Below are positions 6,679 to 13,271 of a stretch of 26,332 nucleotides of DNA, piece after piece (position 1 is the first letter of the stretch; every line of letters starts with the position of its first letter). The notes beneath the pieces are model-generated. The model saw only the letters and a program-made list of their open reading frames with translations. It had not been told where the DNA came from and searched no databases. Made by a program: the position numbers and the translations under genes. The stretch comes from Candidatus Acidiferrum typicum (GTDB taxonomy: Bacteria > Acidobacteriota > Terriglobia > Acidiferrales > UBA7541). The stretch lies in NCBI GenBank assembly GCA_002478115.1, contig DLMH01000124.1, positions 1 to 26,332 on the forward strand. Reading direction: 5' to 3'.

Positions 6679-8533
6679 TGGAAATCTCAGCATAGAACTT
6701 ATACCGAAATCTTGGCCCTGACCGCAACCAATTGTTAAGGCAGTAGGGCCTCAAGCTCACACTCAGTTGTTCTCGATTCATTCTAACGTGTGGTGCCATT
6801 AACGCCGAACGCCCAATGTATCGATCCAAATCCGTGCTCCAGGACGTCTCTTTCAGAAGATCAGCTCCGGTAAGTCTTAGTTGTGCTGAGACAGGATCGC
6901 CTTGCAGCGGCGTCTTCGGCCGTGTCCGCACTCGCTCCGGCAATCGTCCTCTCATTCCCTCGCGCAGGAGCGTCTTCTTGAAGAACCAGGGGAAAGGGGG
7001 AATCGCCAGTAGAAAATTCACCATCCGCAAATCCAAAAACGGATAGCGTGTCTCCACCAGACAGCCTGTCGCGCCAGGATCTTCCAGCTCAAACATATTC
7101 GTCCATTGCGGCAGCGCTAACGATCCATGTCCCCTTGGATGAATCGGATGCGCCACCCAGGATTTTGGTAGCTCGGTCCGTTCCTTCCACCTGTCGGGGA
7201 GATTCGCCCGACGGCTGAATTCGGGAGCCAGCCAGTCCGGATAGATGGGCTGATCGGGATCCTTCCTTGCAAGTCGCAGGGCCCGGGCTCGAATGCCGCG
7301 CCATGGAAATGGCCGGACCCATAGATAGTTCGCCACGTCGGTCAAAAGTCGCCACCATTCCCCTCTGCGCCGCAGGTCTTCCGCATAGGGCCACATCTGG
7401 AAGTCCATCAGGTTGTCAGACCCTTCCCCGGACAGGAGAACACGGCAGTCCGCGGAAATGCTGCGGTACGCGTCAGAAATGACGGCGAGGAAAGGATTAT
7501 CGACCGGCTCGGGCAAACTCAGGTCAGGATCGTCGTAGCGCTCGAAAAGTTGGGCCTGATCCATGGCCATGAACTTGACCGGAATGCGCAGAAACTCTCC
7601 CACCTCGCGCGCGTAATCGCCCTCCCGGTCCGGGATCAGCGAATTATAAACGTACGTGTAAGCCCGAATCTCCGTGGCTCGAGAACTTTTCCCCGCGACC
7701 TCCTTGGCGACTGCCGCCACCGACGATGAGTCCAGTCCACCACTTAACAGAATCCCGACGTGGTTCGTGCGCAGACGGTCCGCTACCGCCCTTTCAAGGA
7801 GCGACTGGAAATCTTCCACGTACTCCTCGGGCTTCCCATAACGTATCCGCCCATCCGTCGGCGGCGTCCAGTAGCGCCTGCTCTGTACACCCCGCACCGA
7901 AACAGTGAGATAATGCGCTGGCGGGAGCCGCTGGATGTCGCGAAAGCTCGTCGTCGCGTTATCGTAATTCAGCCCGAACAGCAGAAAATCCCCGATCGCG
8001 GCATCATTCAAATCGCCCGAAACACGAGGGTGCATTCGAATGCAGTTCAAGGTGTTGCTGAACAGAAAAAGATCTCCCACTTGCGCGTAGTAGAAAGGCT
8101 TGAGGCCAAAATGATCGCGTGCGCAAAACAGTTGCTTGTGCCCCGCGTCCCACACGGCAAATGAAAAATCGCCTCTCAAGTGATCGACGCACGGCGTGCC
8201 CCAGGTGGCATAAGCCTGCAAAATCAGCTCGCAGTCAGGCGCCTTCGCATGCACCGCTCGCTTGGCTCGTTGCAACTCCGCAATCAATTCTGCCCGGCAA
8301 TCCAGCCGCGCGTCGGCAACAATCCAGTACCGCTCGTCCAGGCTTGCCGGCTGCCGCTCGCCGCTCGATTCGCGCGTGGTCTGCAGCAGCGCGTGACCTA
8401 GGCCAATCGAACCCTCCATCCAGCTCCCGCGGGCATCCGGACCACGATAGGAGAGAAAATTCACGAGCGACTGCAACAGCGCCCGCTCCATCGGCGCACC
8501 GTCCCGATGAAAAATGCCGACAATTCCGCTCAA
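6671..8533 (-). CDS. Asparagine-synthetase-like lasso cyclase (macrolactam synthetase, C protein)
   Basis: The 620-residue protein starts with TTG (8531-8533) behind AAGGTGA. Its N-terminus MSGIVGIF has Ser in place of the catalytic Cys2 of glutamine-dependent asparagine synthetases, as expected of lasso cyclases that do not need ammonia from glutamine. The N-terminal Ntn-type fold is otherwise present (LSYRGPDARG, LRGDFSFAVWD, FCARDHFGLKPFYY). The ATP pyrophosphatase loop LSGGLDSSS is near residue 263-271 and LLSGEGSDN near 365. The C-terminal RYPFLDLRMVNF is typical. The enzyme would adenylate the core Asp38 side chain and close the ring with the core N-terminus. Its stop overlaps the start of the first precursor-like gene. 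Alternative: an ordinary AsnB homologue, made unlikely by Cys2 loss and neighbours. Confidence 0.88.
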   Translation of the reverse strand: MSGIVGIFHRDGAPMERALLQSLVNFLSYRGPDARGSWMEGSIGLGHALLQTTRESSGERQPASLDERYWIVADARLDCRAELIAELQRAKRAVHAKAPDCELILQAYATWGTPCVDHLRGDFSFAVWDAGHKQLFCARDHFGLKPFYYAQVGDLFLFSNTLNCIRMHPRVSGDLNDAAIGDFLLFGLNYDNATTSFRDIQRLPPAHYLTVSVRGVQSRRYWTPPTDGRIRYGKPEEYVEDFQSLLERAVADRLRTNHVGILLSGGLDSSSVAAVAKEVAGKSSRATEIRAYTYVYNSLIPDREGDYAREVGEFLRIPVKFMAMDQAQLFERYDDPDLSLPEPVDNPFLAVISDAYRSISADCRVLLSGEGSDNLMDFQMWPYAEDLRRRGEWWRLLTDVANYLWVRPFPWRGIRARALRLARKDPDQPIYPDWLAPEFSRRANLPDRWKERTELPKSWVAHPIHPRGHGSLALPQWTNMFELEDPGATGCLVETRYPFLDLRMVNFLLAIPPFPWFFKKTLLREGMRGRLPERVRTRPKTPLQGDPVSAQLRLTGADLLKETSWSTDLDRYIGRSALMAPHVRMNREQLSVSLRPYCLNNWLRSGPRFRYKFYAEISND

Positions 8534-8693
8534 TCCGTCACCTTGCCATCAAAGGGTTATGCCTTGAATTCCCGAAGCGTGTTGTCCTGCCACCAGAGTC
8601 GAAAATCAAATCGTTGCCAGAACGAACACAAAGCTCCTCCCTCTGCGCAAGCGATCCACCTCTCAGGGAATCAGGGGCCGATGGCAAAGAGGG

Positions 8694-8862
8694 GGTGCGA
8701 ACCGAGCATCCGCTGTGCACAGGCTGCTCTTCGATGTAGGAGCTCTCTCTTTCTCCCACGAAAGAAGTCTGGCAGCCGTGCGGCGAAATCAACTCCAATC
8801 GTTTGCTCCACGCGTTGCACCACCCGTTCCGGCTAGCGCCCCAGCGCGCTAAATCGCCGGAG
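8694..8862 (+). pseudogene. Internally deleted remnant of a second nucleotidyltransferase-family gene
   Basis: Two blocks match the gene at the left edge. Positions 8694-8723 match 284-313 (VRTEHPLCTG against VRAEHLLHTG), and 8745-8850 match about 531-640 (SLSPTKEVW...LLHALHHPFRLA against SLSPTEEDW...FLEALRRPFRLA). About 200 bases of the middle are missing, and an in-frame TAG lies at 8737-8739, so it cannot make the protein. It lies between the PqqD-like gene and the cyclase, on the opposite strand, and its 3' end overlaps the end of the PqqD-like gene. It is evidence of duplication or rearrangement of lasso-cluster parts. Confidence 0.78.
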
Positions 8863-9205
8863 CCGATTCCACACCAACAGAATGGATTCGGAGCAAGCCC
8901 TTACCGACCAGCAGCCCGAGGAGTTCCGAAAGATCTTGACGAAGTAGCTCCGCCTCGACCTCGAATTCGGTCAGCAACTCCTCATAGGCATTGTCGATGT
9001 TCGGCGCCGTGGTGAGCAGTTGCCACATGCGCGCACCGGTCTCATCCAGGCCGTAATAGATTTCCGCTTCCAGATTCAGGAGCACGCACTCTTTTTCGAG
9101 AAAGCACACCAGCACATGCTTCGGCACTTCGACGCGATCCGAGAAAGAAAGCATCACGCTAGCCTTTCCGCTCAAACGCAAAGATCGCGTTTTCGAAACT
9201 TGCAT
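8849..9205 (-). CDS. PqqD-like RRE protein of the lasso cluster (B1)
   Basis: The 118-residue protein has the PqqD family core: VEVPKHVLVCFLEKECVLLNL then YYGLDETGARMWQLL, and a helical C-terminus (LLRQDLSELLGLLVGKGLL). The family forms a winged-helix RiPP recognition element that binds the leader. In lasso pathways it is the B1 protein that presents the precursor to the B2 peptidase and the cyclase. The visible leader motif around Y13/P16/L18 is the expected ligand. The ATG at 9205 is followed by an in-frame ATG at 9154, so the first 17 residues are uncertain. It is the first - strand gene of the region; 315 bases separate it from the cyclase, and B2 is missing where it would be expected. 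Confidence 0.85.
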   Translation of the reverse strand: MQVSKTRSLRLSGKASVMLSFSDRVEVPKHVLVCFLEKECVLLNLEAEIYYGLDETGARMWQLLTTAPNIDNAYEELLTEFEVEAELLRQDLSELLGLLVGKGLLRIHSVGVESAPAI

Positions 9206-9415
9206 GGATGACCAACCCGATCGCTAGCATTCTACCGGGGAACGGAATCGTCCGCCACTCCGACTCGTGGGGCTACGCGTTCTGTGGTCTGGCACTTACC
9301 GCGGGCCCAGCGCTTACGGAAAGTAGGAGCTGCTCCATTTTGGAATGGGCTCCTCCTTCCTTCCCGTCAATTTATCCTTGCATCTGCTTTCCCGGCTAGG
9401 CACAGTTACCCTCAG
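9206..9415. promoter_or_regulatory. Divergent intergenic region between lasso cluster and polysaccharide cluster
   Basis: This 210-base region separates the - strand PqqD-like gene from the + strand TPR gene and should hold both promoters. On the - strand a TAGAAT hexamer (9229-9234) could be a -10 box placing a start about 17 bases before the PqqD ATG, but I see no good -35. On the + strand no clear promoter stands out. The hairpin described at 9326-9353 lies in the leader of the TPR gene. Confidence 0.4.
9326..9353 (+). repeat. Imperfect hairpin upstream of the polysaccharide operon
   Basis: GGAGC (9326-9330) pairs with GCTCC (9349-9353), and the inner CCATT (9335-9339) pairs with AATGG (9344-9348) around a TTGG loop, with a four-base bulge TGCT on one side. 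There is no U tract, so a terminator is unlikely. It sits about 60 bases before the TPR gene start and could act in the mRNA leader or as a protein site. It may also be chance. Confidence 0.35.
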
Positions 9416-10711
9416 ATGATTCTTCGCCTTTCTGATTCCCTGGTGCGGGGCCTCCTGGTTGTTGCGGCCCTAGTGGTCGCCATCGTTGTGTCTTTTTTTG
9501 GCATTCGCATGGCCATTGCCGGGGATGCGGCCGACGGAACAACCGCAAAGGAGTTGGAATTGGCCGCGCGTCTGGAGCCGCGCAATCCGGAGTACTGGTT
9601 CCGCCTGGGCCACTACCAGGAATTTAATATCGAGGACCCGAATCCCGACCGCGCCTTGGACTCTTTCCATCGCGCTATTGCTCTGGATCCCCATTACACC
9701 GAAGCGTGGCTCGATCTCGCCACGTCGTATGAGTTGGACGGGAATATGGAAGCGGCGCGCGATGCCTACCTGCATGCCAAGGAAAGCTACCCTGCTTCCG
9801 GGGACGTTGCCTGGCGCTATGGAAACTACCTTTTGCGCACGGGTGATCTGCCGCACGCTTTTGAGGAACTGCATCACGCGCTGCAAGCCGATCCTCACCG
9901 TGCCGCTGCGGCCTTCTCCCGCGTCTATCGGGCAGACCCGAACCTCGACGATATCCTCACGAAGGTTCTGCCCGCCCAAGCGAATGTTTATGTTGATGTC
10001 ATGGAGGAAGCCAGGAGCGCCAATCAACTGGCCGTGGCCCAGGAAGTCTGGGCGCATCTTCTGGCCTTGCATCCGCATCTCGAGATTGGCGATTTTTACG
10101 GGCTTGTTGATACGCTCCTGGCCGCTGGCGAGGACGCCGATGCAAGGCGCATCTGGGATCAGGGAATCGCCACCCTGAATCTGCCGCCGCTCCGGCAGCC
10201 ACGAGGTTCCGTCATCTGGGATCCGAGTTTCGAATCTGGCATCAGCAACCATTTCTTTGCCTGGCAATGTCAACCCATTGTTCAGGGAGTGCGCACGACT
10301 TTCGACACTACGCAAAAACATTCGGGAGTGCAGTCGCTGCGGATTTCGTTTGATGGCAAGCAAAACCCGAATCTGGACATCGCCTGCACCTTGGGGATCG
10401 TCGAACCGGGCACCCGCTACCTCTTCTCTGGCTGGATTAAAACGCAGAAACTCACCACGAATCAGGGCATCTCCTTCCGACTGCGTGGCCTGGGCAAGGA
10501 CTCTGCTCCCCCGGTGGACTCGCGTGAGATCCATGGCACAACTCCCTGGACTGTTATCGAGCTCCCGTGGACGGCCAGCCCGGGAATTCACCGCGTCCAG
10601 GTTTGCGTGCGCAGGGATCCCAGTGACAATCCGGATGTGCGCATCTCAGGCAATGCCTGGGTCGATGACGTCACGCTCGTGCCGCAACCTTCGGAGCCTC
10701 GCAAGCCATGA
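9416..10711 (+). CDS. Membrane-anchored TPR protein with C-terminal carbohydrate-binding-like domain
   Basis: The 431-residue product is counted from the ATG at 9416, because that start places a transmembrane helix (LLVVAALVVAIVVSFFGI) at the N-terminus; an upstream frame extension is not protein-like. TPR units follow (EYWFRLGHYQEF, EAWLDLATSYELDGNMEAARDAY, DVAWRYGNYLLRTGD). The last ~150 residues (from VIWDPSFESGISNHFFAW to AWVDDVTLVP) look like a jelly-roll carbohydrate-binding domain of the CBM4/9 type. It overlaps the downstream ligase gene by four bases (ATGA), so the two are co-translated. A scaffold role in periplasmic polysaccharide assembly is likely, by context. Confidence 0.8.
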   Translation: MILRLSDSLVRGLLVVAALVVAIVVSFFGIRMAIAGDAADGTTAKELELAARLEPRNPEYWFRLGHYQEFNIEDPNPDRALDSFHRAIALDPHYTEAWLDLATSYELDGNMEAARDAYLHAKESYPASGDVAWRYGNYLLRTGDLPHAFEELHHALQADPHRAAAAFSRVYRADPNLDDILTKVLPAQANVYVDVMEEARSANQLAVAQEVWAHLLALHPHLEIGDFYGLVDTLLAAGEDADARRIWDQGIATLNLPPLRQPRGSVIWDPSFESGISNHFFAWQCQPIVQGVRTTFDTTQKHSGVQSLRISFDGKQNPNLDIACTLGIVEPGTRYLFSGWIKTQKLTTNQGISFRLRGLGKDSAPPVDSREIHGTTPWTVIELPWTASPGIHRVQVCVRRDPSDNPDVRISGNAWVDDVTLVPQPSEPRKP

Positions 10712-12036
10712 GACTCTTTCGCATCGCCATCTTCGTTCTCCTGGCCTTCAGTGTTCTTGCCTATGGTTGTGTGGAGGAATGGTCCCAGGCTGTCCTCGAA
10801 ATCAGCTTGGCCTGGCTTCTGGTGTACTGGGCCATCCGCCAATACCGGCGACGTTCCGAACAAGTTGTGCTCTCCCCTTTGTTCTTGCCCCTGGCCACTC
10901 TTGCACTACCGGTTTTTGCGCAGATGATATTTCATACCACCGCGTCCCTCTATCACACCCGCATAGAGCTGCAGCTCCTGGTTGCCTACCTGATCCTGCT
11001 GTTGCTGTTGACGCAAGCCTTCTACCGCTCCCACCATTTGCGTGGTCTGGTGTGGTTTCTGATGTCGTTGGGATTTTGCGTCTCGATCTTCGCCATCCTC
11101 CAGTACCTCACATCTAATGGCAAGCTCTACTGGTTTCGTGTCGTGCGCTATGGCGGGCTTCCGTTTGGTCCCTACGTGAACCGCAATCACTTTGCTGGCT
11201 TTGCGGAGTTGATGATCCCCATTGCCCTGGTGCCCTTGGTCCTCGGAAAGGTCCGCCGGGAGCGGCTCTTCCTGGTGGCGTTGTTCGCGCTCGTGCCCAT
11301 CGTGGCGCTGCTCCTATCGGCTTCGCGCGGGGGCATCATCAGCCTGGCCGCAGAAATGGTCATCCTCCTCCTCTTGCTGCTGGTGCGGCGGGTCCGCAGC
11401 AGACACATGCTCGTGGGCGGTATGGTGGTCTTGTGCGCAGTCTTAGCGGTCTCCTGGATCGGTGTCCATCAGGTCCTGGGACGATTCACGGGATACCAGT
11501 CCTTGGAAGTCTCCGAGGGGAAACGCGCGGCCATGCGGGCGGACACTTGGGAAATCTTTCTCGACCACCCGCTTATTGGCACGGGGCTCGGTACGCTCCA
11601 GATGGTCTTTCCCCGCTACGATTCGCTCTATGACGGCAAGATCGTCAATCACAGCCACAACGACTATCTGGAGGCGCTGGCGGAAACGGGCGTTCTGGGT
11701 GGGCTGTGCTGTGCTTGGTTTCTGGGCGTACTGTTACTCGATTCCTTAAGGGGATTGGCGGAACTCGGCAGCTCCTTCGCTGCCTCCTTGAACCTGTCCG
11801 GTCTTGTGGGTTGCTGTGGGCTACTCGTTCATAGTTTGGTAGACTTTAACCTGCACATACCAGCCAACGCATTGCTATTTGTTGTGGCGGCGCATTTGGC
11901 CACTGCCCGCCTTCAACCCACTCCGCCCGTGCGAATTGCAGGGGATTCAGCCGCTCGGTCTGATGCGAAAACACTAGGCAGGTCCCGGCCTACAAACGGT
12001 ATAATGCCGCAGGGGGTCAGTCATCCTAATGATTGA
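10708..12036 (+). CDS. O-antigen ligase / Wzy-type polymerase family membrane protein
   Basis: The 442-residue multi-pass protein has about ten hydrophobic segments. The large loop contains GPYVNRNHFAGFAELMIP and later GTGLGTLQMVFPRYD...HSHNDYLEALAETGVLGG, the hallmark loop of the Wzy_C/WaaL family. It would either polymerise repeat units or ligate glycan to an acceptor on the periplasmic face of the inner membrane; the family cannot be split by sequence alone. It overlaps the TPR gene by 4 bases and the export gene by 8, so it belongs to the same operon. Confidence 0.9.
   Translation: MRLFRIAIFVLLAFSVLAYGCVEEWSQAVLEISLAWLLVYWAIRQYRRRSEQVVLSPLFLPLATLALPVFAQMIFHTTASLYHTRIELQLLVAYLILLLLLTQAFYRSHHLRGLVWFLMSLGFCVSIFAILQYLTSNGKLYWFRVVRYGGLPFGPYVNRNHFAGFAELMIPIALVPLVLGKVRRERLFLVALFALVPIVALLLSASRGGIISLAAEMVILLLLLLVRRVRSRHMLVGGMVVLCAVLAVSWIGVHQVLGRFTGYQSLEVSEGKRAAMRADTWEIFLDHPLIGTGLGTLQMVFPRYDSLYDGKIVNHSHNDYLEALAETGVLGGLCCAWFLGVLLLDSLRGLAELGSSFAASLNLSGLVGCCGLLVHSLVDFNLHIPANALLFVVAAHLATARLQPTPPVRIAGDSAARSDAKTLGRSRPTNGIMPQGVSHPND
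11975..12005 (+). promoter_or_regulatory. Possible internal promoter before the export gene
   Basis: A perfect TATAAT (12000-12005) lies in the 3' end of the ligase gene, 23 bases before the ATG of the export gene. The best -35 match, TAGGCA (11975-11980), has 4 of 6 consensus bases but a long 19-base spacer. It may give extra expression of the export genes, or may be chance. Confidence 0.35.
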
Positions 12037-13261
12037 AGTGAGAGTTGCGAACCGCATATTGCAGGTGTGTTCAGTCATACTGGCGGGCATGCTCATGCTC
12101 GCCCCCCGTGTTTTTGCGCAGGACGCCCCTGTCCTCGAAACCCCGCAGCAGACCAACGATCGAATACGCAATCTTTCCATCGGAGCGAAGTCTGGTCCAC
12201 ACGAATACGTTATTGGAAATGGCGACGTTCTGGACATCTCCGTGTTTGATGTACCAGAGCTGACACGCGAACTGCGGGTAAGCCAAATGGGCACGGTTGG
12301 TATTCCTCTTGTACCGATTCGGCTTCGCGTCGCAGGCCTTACTGAACTCCAGGCGGAGCAGAAGATCGCCGAAGTTCTGGAAGCCAATGGCCTAGTCAGT
12401 CATCCGGAAGTCAGTGTCATGGTGAAAGAGCATAAGAGTCGGCCCATCACTGTCGTCGGGGCCGTCCAGCACCCGATGGTCTACGAAGCGGAAAGCAGCG
12501 TAACCTTGCTCGAAGTCTTGGCCCAAGCCGGCGGCGTTTCCAACGATGCCGGCGACACGGTCATCGTTTCCCGCCCGCATTCCGCAACATTTATCGAAGT
12601 CACGGAACCCGCGGCGTCCGAAAACAAACCTGCTCCGGGCTCCGGCGAGCCTCCTGAAATCGATGTGTCTGCAGGCACCGCTCCTGCCAAGGAAGCTCCA
12701 AAAACCGCCGCGCCGGATTCCTCTGTGTTTCCTTCTGCTGCGCAGATGCCCCAGAACACGGTGGCTCCTCCGGCCGCGGGCATTCCGACGCCAGCACAAA
12801 ATTCGGCCTCCTCGAACATCATTACCATCAACTTGAATGAGCTTCTGGAAGCGGGTGACCTCCACAACAACATCGGTCTCGAGGCGGGCGATGTGGTTAC
12901 CGTTCCGCACGCGGGCATTGTCTATGTTCTCGGCGCGGTGAGCCGTCCCGGTGGATTCGTTGTTTCCAACGATCGCACACAGCTGACCACCCTTAAGGTG
13001 CTTTCTCTCGCCGGTGGTCTCACGAAGATTGCCAAGATGGACCACGCCGTAATCATTCGCAAGGACGACCAGGGCAAACAGACGGAAACGGAAGTCGACC
13101 TCAAGAAAGTTATTAATCGCGAATCCGAAGACCTACAAATGCGTGCCAGCGATATTCTCTACGTTCCGGATAGCCGGACCAAACAACTGCTGCTGAGTGC
13201 TGTGGCATTGGGAGTTGCCGTCGGCACTGCTGTGGCCATCTACCGGGTCGCCTATCAATGA
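12029..13261 (+). CDS. Polysaccharide biosynthesis/export protein (Wza-like, Poly_export/SLBB)
   Basis: The 410-residue protein has a signal peptide (VCSVILAGMLMLAPRVFAQDA). The Poly_export domain is recognisable from YVIGNGDVLDISVFDVPELTRE through IPLVPIRLRVAGLTELQAEQKI to SVMVKEHKSRPITVVGAVQHP. SLBB-type repeats follow (VTLLEVLAQAGGVSNDAGD; TTLKVLSLAGGLTKIAKMD), separated by a Pro/Ala-rich linker around residues 190-265. The C-terminus ends in a hydrophobic helix (LLLSAVALGVAVGTAVAIY). It would form the outer-membrane/periplasmic export channel. No lipobox Cys is visible, unlike classical Wza. Ten bases separate it from the Wzc-like gene. Confidence 0.9.
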   Translation: MIEVRVANRILQVCSVILAGMLMLAPRVFAQDAPVLETPQQTNDRIRNLSIGAKSGPHEYVIGNGDVLDISVFDVPELTRELRVSQMGTVGIPLVPIRLRVAGLTELQAEQKIAEVLEANGLVSHPEVSVMVKEHKSRPITVVGAVQHPMVYEAESSVTLLEVLAQAGGVSNDAGDTVIVSRPHSATFIEVTEPAASENKPAPGSGEPPEIDVSAGTAPAKEAPKTAAPDSSVFPSAAQMPQNTVAPPAAGIPTPAQNSASSNIITINLNELLEAGDLHNNIGLEAGDVVTVPHAGIVYVLGAVSRPGGFVVSNDRTQLTTLKVLSLAGGLTKIAKMDHAVIIRKDDQGKQTETEVDLKKVINRESEDLQMRASDILYVPDSRTKQLLLSAVALGVAVGTAVAIYRVAYQ

Positions 13262-13271
13262 GAGATTTGGG

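Noticed and set aside
8569..8640. Short - strand reading with FWQRFDFRLWWQDNTLREFKA ending just before the cyclase, considered as the tail of a lost cluster gene
   Set aside because: It looks protein-like but I cannot match it to a family, and upstream it runs into the nucleotidyltransferase remnant on the other strand. It is too short to support a call.
8538..8798. 86-residue open frame on the - strand between the PqqD-like gene and the cyclase, considered as the missing B2 peptidase
   Set aside because: It has no Cys-His-Asp peptidase motifs and no hydrophobic core. The right part of the same DNA aligns on the + strand with the nucleotidyltransferase gene, so the open frame is an antisense shadow.
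9470..10591. 373-residue open frame antisense to the TPR gene
   Set aside because: It is fully covered by the TPR gene, which has clear TPR motifs and a transmembrane helix. The antisense translation is Arg/Gly-rich with no domain and is a GC-bias artefact.
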